A stretch of DNA of 64,000 nt from Micromonospora sp. WMMA1363 (GCF_030345795.1 NZ_JAUALB010000004.1:62001-126000), one strand, 5' to 3'. Numbered from the stretch's first letter, positions 25,195-34,939 are shown. Notes: generated by a model not told the origin, from the letters alone. A program made the numbers and translations.

Positions 25195-25809
25195 TCAGAA
25201 CAGCCGCGCCTGCTCCGCAGGCTGCAACGCCGCCACTGCGGCCTCCATCCGGGCAACATCCCAGCCATAGTCTCTGACCACATCGCGCAGCGCTCGCGAC
25301 CGAGCAGCCCGCGCCCGCCGGTCAAGCCCTCTCGCATGCCACGGCCGCGGCGTCCCCCCGCCCCGGCCCAGACGCCCCATCTGCGACAGGTTCTCCGCCT
25401 GACTGCTCACCACCACGTGCGCAAGGCCGCCTTCGACAAGGCCCTCATGCGCCCGCACGCAGATCGGCTCGTCGCACACCTCGTGAGCAGCGACGATTGA
25501 TGCCGTCAGCATCACCCTGTGCGTCGCCGCGAGGGCGTACCGGGGCGCGCTGACAACGTGCTCACGCATCAACACCCGACCCGACCTCGACGACGGCCGC
25601 GCCCGCCCCTGCTCATCGAGCGCCGGCCGACGGATCGAGAAACTGCCGTACCCGTCATCACCCACCGCCCCGGCCCAGATCCAGCACGCCGAGCCCGGCC
25701 CGCGAACCACCTTGGCCCAAAACCGGGCAACCTCATCACGGCACGCCACCGCATCGACCGCCAGGACGAAGCCGCTCACCGTGGCATCACACCCCCTCGT
25801 CCGCTCCAC
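25195..25809 (-). CDS. HNH endonuclease-like protein
   Basis: 204 residues from GTG 25809. The pattern CWIWAGAVGDDGYGSFSI, then HRVMLTASIVAAHEVCDEPI and CVRAHEGLVEGGLAHVVVSS fits phage-type HNH endonucleases that recognise a substrate and nick DNA. The C-terminal 50 residues are Arg/Ala rich. It overlaps the end of the next upstream gene by 23 bases, so they are cotranscribed leftward, away from the relaxase gene. The catalytic His pair is plausible but not fully canonical. Confidence 0.65.
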   Translation of the reverse strand: MERTRGCDATVSGFVLAVDAVACRDEVARFWAKVVRGPGSACWIWAGAVGDDGYGSFSIRRPALDEQGRARPSSRSGRVLMREHVVSAPRYALAATHRVMLTASIVAAHEVCDEPICVRAHEGLVEGGLAHVVVSSQAENLSQMGRLGRGGGTPRPWHARGLDRRARAARSRALRDVVRDYGWDVARMEAAVAALQPAEQARLF

Positions 25810-26194
25810 TCATCCCCCGGACGCCCGCCTCGCCCGTTTCCTCGTCCGAGACGCCGACGGTCGGCCCGGCCCCATCCGCCGCCGCCCGAGCGCGTCGACG
25901 CGCGGCGCGGACGTCCGCCAGCGACAGGCCGAGCAGCGCCGCCACCGCGTCCGTCCGTTCCCCCAGCTCCACCAGCTCGCCCACGGCACGATCCGCCGCC
26001 GCCCTGTGCTCCGTGATCTGCCTATCGGCGCGATCCCGAACCTCCTGCACCATGGCCAGGGCCACCGCATGCGTGTCGGCGAGATCACGGATACGCCGCT
26101 CGCGCTCCCGCCGCGCCTCCATCGCCACCGACACACGCGACCTCGCCGCAGCCCTCGCCTGAGCCGCCACCGTCGAAGACCGTCGTACCGCCAT
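25787..26194 (-). CDS. Helical protein with C-terminal HTH-like segment
   Basis: 135 residues from ATG 26194. Strongly helical and charged (MEARRERERRIRDLADTHAV; ADRAVGELVELGERTDAVAA) with a C-terminal segment AALLGLSLADVRAARRRARA that reads as a helix-turn-helix. It is divergent from the relaxase gene and next to the candidate oriT, so an accessory role in DNA processing or control of transfer is possible. I do not recognise the family. Confidence 0.6.
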   Translation of the reverse strand: MAVRRSSTVAAQARAAARSRVSVAMEARRERERRIRDLADTHAVALAMVQEVRDRADRQITEHRAAADRAVGELVELGERTDAVAALLGLSLADVRAARRRARAAADGAGPTVGVSDEETGEAGVRGMSGADEGV

Positions 26195-26293
26195 CGACCC
26201 CCCCCGAAAACTAGCGGTTGCCGGGCCGAGGCCATGGGAATCGGCGCCGGCCGATGATCGACCACCCTACCCGCGCCGCACAAGAGCCGCCAA

Positions 26294-26339
26294 CGATCAT
26301 CCACAGGTGACCAGCGGGCTGGTCACCTGTGGATGATCG
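26294..26339. other. 22-bp perfect palindrome, candidate oriT element
   Basis: Two 22-bp arms (26294-26315 and 26318-26339) separated by two bases; the inner part reads CACAGGTGACCAGC-GG-GCTGGTCACCTGTG. A second small hairpin, GCGCCGAAGGCGC, follows near 26342. The palindrome lies in the 261-base gap upstream of the relaxase gene, where origins of transfer of MobF systems often lie. The nic site was not identified. A regulator site or terminator is the alternative. Confidence 0.55.
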
Positions 26340-26455
26340 ACGCGCCGAAGGCGCGTGCTGACCGACGAAGCGGAGCCGCAAGCGGCCCAGCACTTTCTGA
26401 CCAGTCGATCAGCTACACACCTACTGCACTATTAGTGATCTTGTAAGGTAGAAGC

Positions 26456-29400
26456 GTGATGACCCTTCACCCACTGCACGGTGGCGACGGCTACACCTAC
26501 CTCACTCGCGAGGTAGCCACGGCCGACTTCCGCCGTACCCGAGGTGAGGCGATCACCGACTACTACCACGCCGACGGCAACCCACCTGGCCAATGGGTCG
26601 GCCGCGCCCGCGAAGAACTCGACATCTCCGGCACGGTCAAGGAACACCAGATGCGGGCCCTTTTCGGGGAAGGACTGCACCCCAACGCCGACGCCATCAT
26701 CGAGAAACTGATCGACGGCGGCGTCGACCCCAAGAAGGCCGAAGCCCAAGCTCGCCTCGGCCGCAAGCCGCTCACCTACGAGCCCACCGACACCTACCAG
26801 GAACGCGTCAACGAGCGGTACGCGGCCCACCGCCGTATCACCGGAACCGACCCCACCGACCACGAGAAGACCCGCCTCGCCCGAGCGGTCGGCGCCAGAA
26901 TGTTCGCCGAACAGCACGGCCGCCGACCCCGCGACATCACCGAACTCAACCAGTACATCGCCCAGGTCGCCAAACCACAGCCGCAGGCCGTCACCGGCTA
27001 CGACCTCGTCTTCACCCCGCCCAAGTCGGCGTCCGTGCTGTGGGCACTCGGCGACGACGCCACCCGCCGCGCCATCGAGGACGCGCACGAACAGGCATGG
27101 CGGTCGGTCCTTGCCGATGCCGAGAACACCGTCATCAAAACCCGCGCCGGGAGGGCCGGAGTCGCCCAACTCGACGCCACCAGCGGCGTCATCGCCGCCG
27201 CGTTCCGACACCACGACAGCCGGGCCGGCGACCCCCTCCTCCACACCCACCTGGCCATCGCCAACCGGGTCAAGGCCCCTGACGGCCGCTGGCGCACCAT
27301 CGACGGCCGCGCTCTCTTCGCCGCCAAGGTCCAGATGTCCGAGAGCTACAACGCCCGCGTCATGCACGGCATCGCGCAGCGCCTGGACGTCGCCGTCGTG
27401 CCCGTCGACGCCGGCCGCGGACGCCGCCCCGTCTACGAGATCGCGGGCATCCCCGCTGGCCTACGCACCCTGTTCAGCGACCGCCGCGCGAGCATCAACG
27501 CCCGCACCACGGAACTCGTCGACGCCTACGTGCGCGACCATGGCCACGCCCCCACCGAAGAGGTGCGCCACCAACTCGCCCAGCAGGCCACACTGGATGC
27601 CCGAGCGCAGAAACAGCACGCCCGCAGCCTCGCGACCATGCGCGGTGAATGGCGACAACGGGCCGTCGCCGAAGTCGGCGAACGCCGGGTGACCAGCCTC
27701 CTCAACGACGCCCGCAAAGAGGCCCGCCGCCTCGCCCGGGACGCGGCCAAACGCGGTGATGCCGCCGACATCACCGCCGAGGTCTCCGACGAGCGGGTCA
27801 CGCAACTGGCTCGCTCCGCCGTGACCACCGTGGAGCAGCAACGCGCCACCTGGACCCGCCATCACATCGAGGCGGAGGTACACCGACAGCTATCCGCCGC
27901 CGGCCTCGGCACCCGCGCAGACGTCGCCGAACGAGTCAGCGCCGCAGCGCTCCAGCGCGAGTCGGTCCGCATCACCGCACCAACGACCGAGCCCGTCATG
28001 CCGGACCTGATGCGCCGCGACGGCGAGTCCGTATTCACCCACACGCAAACCGTCCGCTACAGCTCCGAGCGCATCCTCAACGCCGAACAGCGGGTCATCG
28101 AGGCCGCCCGGACCACGGTCATCGCACCCATCTCCGGCCAGACCTTCGACCGCACACTCGCCGCATTCGAGGCGACGCCGGGCAACCGCCGGCTCGACCC
28201 CGGACAGGCCGCAGTCGCCCGCGCGTTCACCACCGACGCGCGGCTTGTGGTGGCCGGCATCGGACCCGCAGGCGCCGGCAAGACGACCACCATGCGCGTG
28301 GTCGCACGGGCCGTCGAAGCCGGCGGAAGCCGCGTCATCGCCCTCGCCCCATCAGCCCGGTCCGCCGCCGTTCTCGCCGAGGAGCTATCGGTCCCAGCGC
28401 ACACCATCCACCGGTGGCTGTGGCACCGCAACGCCGGCACACGCGCCGACACCTGGCAGCTTCGCGCCGGTGACGTGATCCTCGTCGACGAGGCTGGCAT
28501 GGCCGGCACCCTCAACCTCGATGCCGTCATCGCCGCAGCTCGCCAGGCCGGCGCTGTCGTCCGGGTCCTCGGCGACCCGCAGCAGCTCGGCGCCGTCGAG
28601 AGCGGCGGGATGCTTCGCCTGATCCAGCGCGAGGCCGGCGCCGTCGAACTACACCACCTGCACCGCTTCGCCAACACCGACGAAGCACTCGCGTCGCTGA
28701 AGCTGCGCGACGGAGCCGACGACTCATGGCGCTGGTACTGGAGCAAGGACCGCATCCGCCACGGCGACCGGGACGCCATGCTCGACGCGGTCTACCAGGC
28801 ATGGCGGACCGAGAACACCGCCGGTGACGTGTCCCTGATGATCGCCCCCACCAACGACGACACCCGCCGCCTCAACGACCGCGCCCGCACCGACCTGATC
28901 GCCGCCGGGCACGTCGAAGCAACCGGTGTAGAGCTACACGACGGCACCACCGCCGGCCGCGGCGACCTCATCGTCACCCGCCGCAACGAGAGCCGACTCC
29001 GCCTGTTCCGAGGCCGGGACATGGTGCTCAACGGCGACGTGTGGCGCGTCGAGGATCGGCACCGCGACGGTAGCCTCACCGTCCAGCACACCCAGCACGG
29101 TGCCCGCATCAGCCTTCCCCGCGCCTACGTCGCCGCAGACGTCGAGCTGGCCTACGCCACCACCATCCACCGCACCCAGGGCATGACCGTCGACAAGGTA
29201 CACGCCATCGTCGATGGCCCGGTCAACCGCGTCCAGGCGTACGTCGCACTCACTCGGGGCCGCCTCGCCAACCGGCTCTACGTCACCACCGACGCCGGCG
29301 CCCGCCGCGTCCACGCTGTGCTCGACTCGATCCGGCGCAACGTCGGCGCCGCCGTGTCGGCAACCGAGGAGATGCGCGAATCCCTCGCCGCAGCCGAGTA

Positions 29401-31024
29401 CCTGCCCAACCTCGCCGACAACTACTTGCACGCGGCCGACGTCGCCGCCGCCCAACGGCACCAGAACGCCGTAGCCAGCGCGCTCGGGGCCACCGCCAAG
29501 GACGTGCTCCGGTCCCCCTCATGGGCGCGCGTCAGCGCAGCCATCACCCGCGCCGAACGCGCCGGCTGGTCCGCCCCCGACATCCTCGATGCCGCCGGCA
29601 TCACCGGACTCGACAAGGCCGACGACCCCGGCGCCGTGCTCACCCACCGCATCCGCGCTACCCAGGACCGCGCCGCCCAGCAGCTCGCCAACGCACCCGA
29701 GCGGCCGCTCGCCGGAGTGACCGATACGACGCTGCACCGTCTGCGCGACCGGGCCGCCGAACGCCTCGCCGACGCCGAAAAGGCGCTCGCGTGGGCGCGC
29801 CACGACACCGCCCACCTCCCCGCCCCAGTCCGCGCCCGAGGCCGCGAACACCCGGCCTGGCCCGACCGTCCACACGGCGCGCTGACCGACGGCGCGCTGG
29901 CCGACGCCCGCCGCGACAGCCGCGAACGCCTGGACCACATCGAGCGCCGGCTGACCGCCGCGCGGCGCCGCGTCCACGAGGCCCGCACCCCCGAGCAGTC
30001 CGCCGCCACCGGGCACCGCGCCCACGTCGAGGCCGACGCCCGCACCGAACGCGCCCAGGCCGAGCAGCTGGACTACGAACAGCGGGTGCGCCGCACCATG
30101 CGCGCCGGCGACCGCGCCCGCGAGGCCGCGCAACGCGCCGACACCAGCACCCCGGCAACCGCCGACACACTCGCCCAGGCCAGCACCACCACCGCCGACA
30201 TGACCGATCTGGCCGTCGAGCGTGTCGAGCGAGCCCGCCTCATCGTGCAGCGCATGGACGACGAGGCCGCGCTTCGCCGCCGCCTGCCCACCGCCGTCCG
30301 CGCCGCCGAACAGGCGTACCGCGACGGCCGCCAGCCCGCGCCGCAGCCGGCCGTCCCCGACTGGATCGCCGACACCCGACACCGCCTCACCAACGACACC
30401 TCGAAGTGGGGGCAGCACCTGGACGAACGCCGCGAGCACCTCGCGCAGCGGCTCAACGACATGGCCCGCGACATCGCCGCGCAGCAACCACAGTGGGCGA
30501 TTGACACCCTCGGCCAGCGCCCCGACGACACCCGGGCCGCGCTCGCCTGGGACCGCGCCGCCAGCCTCGCCGCGGCCTATCGGCAGATGTACGCCGTGCC
30601 CGACGAGGAGCCGCGCGTCCTCGGCCGCGAACCCCGACCCCAGGACCCACGCCGCCAGGCATACGAGGAAACCCGCCAGGCCATCGAGCCCGTCCGCGCC
30701 GACCGTGCCCGCGCGAACCGGGCCGCGTCCGCCGAACAAGCCCGCGACGAACTGCGCCGCAAACTCCGGCAAGTCGCGCAACGGCCGCCGATCGACCCCA
30801 CCACCGGCCGCGATTCGAGCACCGAACGAACCGCCCGTCAAGACCGCCAAGCGCAGGCAGCCCGCACCCAGCAAGACCAGCAGCGCCAAGCCGAACAGCG
30901 TACGGCCGAGCAACAACACCGCGCCGAGCAGCAGCGGCGCCAAGCCCAGCAGCGCCAGCTAGACGAGCAGCGCCGTCAGGCCGAACAGCAACGGCGTGGC
31001 CCTCAACGAGGCCCACACCTGTAG
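26456..31024 (+). CDS. traA: MobF relaxase-helicase (TraA/TrwC type)
   Basis: 1522 residues from GTG 26456, with ATG 26459 next to it. The N-terminal TrwC relaxase domain has candidate catalytic tyrosines in DGYTYLTREV and ITDYYHADG and the three-His metal site FRHHDSRAGDPLLHTHLAIA near residues 250-269. A RecD-like helicase follows: Walker A GIGPAGAGKTTT near 600, Walker B VILVDEAGM near 675, and the C-terminal motif ATTIHRTQGMTVDKV and AYVALTRGR near 900-930. The last 500 residues are charged coiled coil ending in Gln/Arg-rich repeats. It nicks oriT, stays linked to the strand and unwinds it for conjugation. No coupling protein or type IV secretion genes are visible in the window. Two copies of the dispersed palindrome (27755, 29588) lie inside the gene. 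Confidence 0.93.
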   Translation: MMTLHPLHGGDGYTYLTREVATADFRRTRGEAITDYYHADGNPPGQWVGRAREELDISGTVKEHQMRALFGEGLHPNADAIIEKLIDGGVDPKKAEAQARLGRKPLTYEPTDTYQERVNERYAAHRRITGTDPTDHEKTRLARAVGARMFAEQHGRRPRDITELNQYIAQVAKPQPQAVTGYDLVFTPPKSASVLWALGDDATRRAIEDAHEQAWRSVLADAENTVIKTRAGRAGVAQLDATSGVIAAAFRHHDSRAGDPLLHTHLAIANRVKAPDGRWRTIDGRALFAAKVQMSESYNARVMHGIAQRLDVAVVPVDAGRGRRPVYEIAGIPAGLRTLFSDRRASINARTTELVDAYVRDHGHAPTEEVRHQLAQQATLDARAQKQHARSLATMRGEWRQRAVAEVGERRVTSLLNDARKEARRLARDAAKRGDAADITAEVSDERVTQLARSAVTTVEQQRATWTRHHIEAEVHRQLSAAGLGTRADVAERVSAAALQRESVRITAPTTEPVMPDLMRRDGESVFTHTQTVRYSSERILNAEQRVIEAARTTVIAPISGQTFDRTLAAFEATPGNRRLDPGQAAVARAFTTDARLVVAGIGPAGAGKTTTMRVVARAVEAGGSRVIALAPSARSAAVLAEELSVPAHTIHRWLWHRNAGTRADTWQLRAGDVILVDEAGMAGTLNLDAVIAAARQAGAVVRVLGDPQQLGAVESGGMLRLIQREAGAVELHHLHRFANTDEALASLKLRDGADDSWRWYWSKDRIRHGDRDAMLDAVYQAWRTENTAGDVSLMIAPTNDDTRRLNDRARTDLIAAGHVEATGVELHDGTTAGRGDLIVTRRNESRLRLFRGRDMVLNGDVWRVEDRHRDGSLTVQHTQHGARISLPRAYVAADVELAYATTIHRTQGMTVDKVHAIVDGPVNRVQAYVALTRGRLANRLYVTTDAGARRVHAVLDSIRRNVGAAVSATEEMRESLAAAEYLPNLADNYLHAADVAAAQRHQNAVASALGATAKDVLRSPSWARVSAAITRAERAGWSAPDILDAAGITGLDKADDPGAVLTHRIRATQDRAAQQLANAPERPLAGVTDTTLHRLRDRAAERLADAEKALAWARHDTAHLPAPVRARGREHPAWPDRPHGALTDGALADARRDSRERLDHIERRLTAARRRVHEARTPEQSAATGHRAHVEADARTERAQAEQLDYEQRVRRTMRAGDRAREAAQRADTSTPATADTLAQASTTTADMTDLAVERVERARLIVQRMDDEAALRRRLPTAVRAAEQAYRDGRQPAPQPAVPDWIADTRHRLTNDTSKWGQHLDERREHLAQRLNDMARDIAAQQPQWAIDTLGQRPDDTRAALAWDRAASLAAAYRQMYAVPDEEPRVLGREPRPQDPRRQAYEETRQAIEPVRADRARANRAASAEQARDELRRKLRQVAQRPPIDPTTGRDSSTERTARQDRQAQAARTQQDQQRQAEQRTAEQQHRAEQQRRQAQQRQLDEQRRQAEQQRRGPQRGPHL

Positions 31025-31028
31025 GACA

Positions 31029-31064
31029 AAGGCCGGACATCCACGGGGGGAGATGTCCGGCCTT
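31029..31064 (+). terminator. Terminator after relaxase gene
   Basis: AAGGCCGGACAT (31029-31040) and ATGTCCGGCCTT (31053-31064), perfect 12-bp stem, five bases after the relaxase stop codon. Confidence 0.85.
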
Positions 31065-31436
31065 CAAAGGAAAATGAAACCACACGACATCGGCTAACCG
31101 CTAGCCCAGAACGGAAGAAAGATCCACACTGCAACAAACCCCGATCCCTCCAAGCCCCCGGTGCCCATCGACGGGCACCGCAAAACCCTGGTCACGCCCC
31201 CGGCATCACCAGCGACGAGTCAAACAACCCGGGAAAGGACAGGCAGAACGCTCGAAGATGTGATAAAAGCAAGCGCGCGGCCTCACCGGTCACCCCGACA
31301 CCCCTACCCGCAGCGCGCACGCCTGCGGCAAAACCGCCCACCGCGCCCGTAGGCTGACACGACAAAACCCCGGCGGCGTACCCAAAGGGCAGGGGCGACC
31401 GGGGTCTACGCAGACAACGGTACAGGGAGCGGCCTC
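31065..31436. other. Gene-free stretch
   Basis: No convincing gene. A 63-codon frame at 31161 is not protein-like. A hairpin ACCCCGG/CCGGGGT spans about 31373-31410, just before the Abi-like gene, and half of the dispersed palindrome (GGCATCACC) is at 31202. Confidence 0.5.
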
Positions 31437-32183
31437 GTGACGCCAGCGGAACTCGCCGTTCTGGAGACCCGGCTCTCAGTCGAACGGCTGGCCCCGTACC
31501 GCACAGCCAGCGGCGATGACCTGCGGGCCGCAGTGCGGCTCTACGAGTTCAACCGCGAGGTAGCCGCCGCATTCGGCGCCACCCTCGGGGACCTCGAAGT
31601 GCTGCTGCGCAACGCGATGCACGACCAACTCACCGTCTGGTCCTCAACGCAGCACAACGAGCCCCGCTGGTATCTCGACCCGGGCAGGCTGCTGACTACC
31701 GATGCGTTGGACGACATCGCCCGGGCGCGGCGCCGAGCCACCCGCACCGGCCGCCCAGAGACACCGGGCCGGGTGGTGGCCGAGCTGACCCTGGGATTCT
31801 GGCGCTACCTGCTGGCCAGCCGCTACGAACGAACCCTGTGGCTACCATGTCTGCGCGGCGCGTTCCCCCACCTGCGCGGCATCCGCCGCGACGTCGGCGA
31901 CGCCGTTCGCGACCTACACCTGCTGCGCAACCGGATCGCGCACCACGAGCGCATCCATGACCGGCCGCTGCTGGCTCTGCACGCCACGACGATGAACGTT
32001 GCCGCGTGGATGTGCCCGGTCAGCCACCGGTGGATCGAAAGCCGATGTCGGGTGGAATCCCTGCTGGCCACCCAGCCCCCGACAGCCGCCGTGATGCCGC
32101 CGACATCACCGGACACAGGCCGCCCCGCGTCGCCACCGCCAGCTCCCCGCTCGCCCAACCCTGTCCCCCGCACCTCGGGATGA
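31437..32183 (+). CDS. Abi-like protein (abortive infection, HEPN)
   Basis: 248 residues from GTG 31437. The Abi_2-type signature is clear: YEFNREVAAAFGATLGDLEV with LLRNAMHDQL, WYLDPGRLL, LTLGFWRYLLASRYERTLW and, near the end, LLRNRIAHHERI with the HEPN RNase-like R-x4-H motif at residues 164-169. Members are thought to be RNases that stop growth upon phage infection. The last 40 residues are Pro-rich and contain a palindrome variant (32091-32109), so the original protein may have ended near residue 215. It is a likely defence gene on the element. Confidence 0.82.
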   Translation: MTPAELAVLETRLSVERLAPYRTASGDDLRAAVRLYEFNREVAAAFGATLGDLEVLLRNAMHDQLTVWSSTQHNEPRWYLDPGRLLTTDALDDIARARRRATRTGRPETPGRVVAELTLGFWRYLLASRYERTLWLPCLRGAFPHLRGIRRDVGDAVRDLHLLRNRIAHHERIHDRPLLALHATTMNVAAWMCPVSHRWIESRCRVESLLATQPPTAAVMPPTSPDTGRPASPPPAPRSPNPVPRTSG

Positions 32184-32711
32184 CTGTTCCGCCCCGGGTT
32201 TGATGGAGACATCATCGAGCACCCACACCGACTGGAACCAGGGCGGTAAGAGGCCGACAACCGCCATGATGCTGCCGGCATCACTGGCGCTGAATCCAGC
32301 CCAGCTCGACCACACCGACTACCTGCAAGGCCGCGCGCCAGATATGTAGCCAACAAACTCAGCAGTGCGAGAGGTGTGGTCTTTTCCCATTCACGCACGC
32401 CTCGTAGTGTGTCAGTCGAGGTAGGTCTTGGAAATCGGAAAGCGCCGACTGGTGAGCTGCGCCCCGCGTTGAAGTATGCCGCTTCCGCATGCCTCGAATA
32501 ATTGAATTACCTACAATGGTCGAACGCCTTTCGCTTTACGTTCCAATTTATGAGACAAGCGTTTTAGGGTAGATCCGATTGTGTATCATCTTTTCTGGGC
32601 TGCTAACGGCAGCCCCGGGCCGGCGGTGTACGTCTTTTGCGATCCCGGCGCCTACGAGTCCTGATTTGAGAGAGCACGATACCGCCGGCCACTGAAAAGA
32701 CGGGAAGAGGC
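32184..32711. other. AT-richer gap and IS110 5' region
   Basis: No gene seen. Part of it (about 32400-32590) is clearly less GC-rich than the rest. A hairpin GGGCTGC-taacg-GCAGCCC (32597-32615) lies about 100 bases before the IS110 transposase start. In IS110-group elements this upstream region encodes the bridge RNA. A palindrome variant is at 32266-32284. Confidence 0.5.
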
Positions 32712-33971
32712 GTGTCGAGAGGCAACTACTACTGTGGAATTGACTGGGCTGAAAAGCATCTCGATTATGCGGTGATCAACGGCCAGGGGCACACCCTCGC
32801 CGAAGGACGCATCGGACACGACCCCGCCGGCGTGAACGAACTCTTCCAGGCGTTTCGGGTGGCCGCGCGACGACGGAAAGCCGTCCAGGTTGCTATCGAG
32901 ACTGACCGGGGAGCCTTCGTCGCGGCACTAAGAGCCGCCGGTCAGCAGGTAACCGTCCTCGATCCGAGCAAAGTCGCCCGGTACCGGGGCAGACGCACCG
33001 CACACGGCGGCAAGAGCGACAGGGCAGACGCCCGGATGCTCGCCCAGGTACTGCGGTGGGGCGGCGACGAACTGCGTCCGCTACCAGCCTCGTCGCCCGC
33101 CGCACTGGCCATCCGGGAGCTAGCACGCGCCCAGGTCGAGGCAGGCCGACAACGCTGGATCGTGGCCTGCCAAATCCGAAGCCTTCTACGAGAATTCCAT
33201 GGGCACGCATTCGGCGCGTGGTCGGGACGCCAAGGAGGGCCGAACGGACTCCTCCGGCCCGAGGTCCGTGCTGTGCTCGCGGTGGCGCCGACCCCCGCCC
33301 ACGCCCGCCGGTTGAGCCGGCAACAGCTGCGAGCGGCACTGGAGGCGAGTGGCCGTAAACGGCTCCTCGACCGCGAGGCCGACCGCCTTCACGCCCTGTT
33401 CCGGAGCCCGGCGTTGCGCCACCCCGCCCCGGTCGAGGACGCGATGGGCGAGCGGATACTGGCGCTACTGCATGTGCTCAACCGAGCGTGCGAATGCACA
33501 GACGATCTGACAGCCCGTCTCGCGGAACGGTTCCACACGCACCCACACGCGCCGATCTATGCGAGTTTTCCAGGGCTCGGGCCAGTCCTCGGCGCCAGAC
33601 TCCTGGGCGAGTTCGGCGACGACCCCACCAGGTTCGCCGATGCTCGCGCCCGAGCGGCGTGGGCCGGTGCGAGTCCCATCACGATTGCCAGCGGCGCCTC
33701 GCACGCGGTACGTCGCCGCCGGCACGCCAACTCGATCCTCATGGGCGCCGCCTTCCACTGGCCGTTCGCGGCGTTGTCGAGGTCCCCAGGCGCTCGCATG
33801 CACTATGACCGGCGACGCGAAGCCGGCGACCGGCACGCAACGGCATTGCGCAACCTGTACCGGCGTCTCGTCTCACAATTGCACCACTGCCTCATGACAG
33901 GAGAGGCATACGACGAGGCTCGGGCGTACCCCGCACACGAAATCGAGGCGGGTGGAGATGGCGACCGGTGA
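32712..33971 (+). CDS. IS110-family transposase (DEDD recombinase)
   Basis: 419 residues from GTG 32712. The N-terminal RuvC-like DEDD domain has YYCGIDWAEKHLDYAVIN, Glu in QVAIETDRG and Asp pair in HGGKSDRADARMLAQVL. The C-terminal transposase_20 domain has PGLGPVLGARLLGEFGDDPT and the Ser motif WAGASPITIASGAS. IS110 recombinases are guided by a bridge RNA from the non-coding end of the element. The gene is full length. The IS borders cannot be set because the family lacks clear inverted repeats. Confidence 0.92.
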   Translation: MSRGNYYCGIDWAEKHLDYAVINGQGHTLAEGRIGHDPAGVNELFQAFRVAARRRKAVQVAIETDRGAFVAALRAAGQQVTVLDPSKVARYRGRRTAHGGKSDRADARMLAQVLRWGGDELRPLPASSPAALAIRELARAQVEAGRQRWIVACQIRSLLREFHGHAFGAWSGRQGGPNGLLRPEVRAVLAVAPTPAHARRLSRQQLRAALEASGRKRLLDREADRLHALFRSPALRHPAPVEDAMGERILALLHVLNRACECTDDLTARLAERFHTHPHAPIYASFPGLGPVLGARLLGEFGDDPTRFADARARAAWAGASPITIASGASHAVRRRRHANSILMGAAFHWPFAALSRSPGARMHYDRRREAGDRHATALRNLYRRLVSQLHHCLMTGEAYDEARAYPAHEIEAGGDGDR

Positions 33972-34078
33972 TGTCTCAAGGAGCACCCAGGGCCCTACCA
34001 GCCCCAGCGCGGGAGTGACACCCGGTCGCCTTCCCTACCCGTCTCGCAGCCTCGCCCTCAACTCGCCGAACGCCGCCG

Positions 34079-34097
34079 GTGATGCCGCCGGCATCAC
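34079..34097. repeat. Dispersed palindrome, copy at 34079
   Basis: GTGATGCCG C CGGCATCAC, at the 3' end of the small protein gene at 34094-34498, reaching its stop codon. Confidence 0.8.
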
Positions 34098-34498
34098 CGC
34101 GGATCCTTCAAGGGCCCTGCGCGGTGGGGCGCGCAGTCGGAGCCCGGTGCCGGATCAAACAGGACGTCCCCACACTGGCCGGTGGCATCATGCCATCGGC
34201 AGCGATAGATTTCATGGCCAGGGCAGGCGGCGCACGACGCCCAGCCCATGAGTGGACGGGTCGCGGAACCGCCCCCGTACCGGTGGCCGTGACGACAGCG
34301 CTCAGGCGCCTCGCCCTGCATCGTGTCAATGGACCGATAGCGGTAGCCGGTCACGAGCCGGTCCGTCCGGGCGGCCTGGACGAGCAGCCTGAGCTGCGCG
34401 GGGGTGGCTACGTGGGTGACCCACGTCGTCGTGGCGTACGGGCTGTGCTCGGCCCGCGCCCAGCGGACCGTCACCTCCCATCGTCGCTCCCACCGCAT
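34094..34498 (-). CDS. Hypothetical Cys/His-containing protein
   Basis: 134 residues from ATG 34498. The N-terminal half looks like a small alpha/beta domain (WEVTVRWARAEHSPYATTTW; THVATPAQLRLLVQAARTD). The C-terminal half has several Cys and His residues (CRHGHRYG; CAACPGHEIYRCRWHDATG; CAPHR) that could bind zinc. I do not recognise the family. It stands alone between IS110 and a large palindromic hairpin. Confidence 0.6.
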   Translation of the reverse strand: MRWERRWEVTVRWARAEHSPYATTTWVTHVATPAQLRLLVQAARTDRLVTGYRYRSIDTMQGEAPERCRHGHRYGGGSATRPLMGWASCAACPGHEIYRCRWHDATGQCGDVLFDPAPGSDCAPHRAGPLKDPR

Positions 34499-34939
34499 CA
34501 ACCCACCCTATCGAACGTCTGTGCTAACAGAGTTCGGGTGGTCAGTGGTTCCGAGGTCTGGGTGATGCCGACGGCATCACCCAGACCTCGGAACCCCCAC
34601 ATGGTCAGCGGGACGTCGCGTCGTTCCTGTCGCGGAGACCCCGCAGTCGACGGTCCTCGATAGCTCGGGCGCGACATGCGATGTCACGAGCCCGCCGGCC
34701 CTCGCCCGCTCGGACGCGGCCGCCATCTCCCCCACTGAGCGCGCTCGCGCTGATCGCTTCAATTCCCCCGTGCACAATAACTCCCCGTGTCGCCGTTGTC
34801 GGAGCCCACCACCATAGGCGTCGGGTACGACAAATCCCGCCAGCCGGCGGGACTTCGGATAGCCGAGCGCACCGCCAGAGTGACGGTGGTGCCCATATTT
34901 CTATGTTTATTCTTTGAACTCATCGGATATGATGTGGTG
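34499..34939. other. Gene-free stretch with 49-base perfect hairpin
   Basis: The perfect hairpin at 34547-34595 has 24-bp arms and a one-base loop, centred on the dispersed palindrome (34562-34580) and extended outward by GGTTCCGAGGTCTGG. The rest holds nothing recognisable. TATGAT at 34928-34933 is a good -10 for a leaderless transcript starting at ATG 34940. Confidence 0.6.

Noticed and set aside
31161..31352. 63-codon frame after the relaxase
   Set aside because: Basic, low-complexity translation and no ribosome-binding site.
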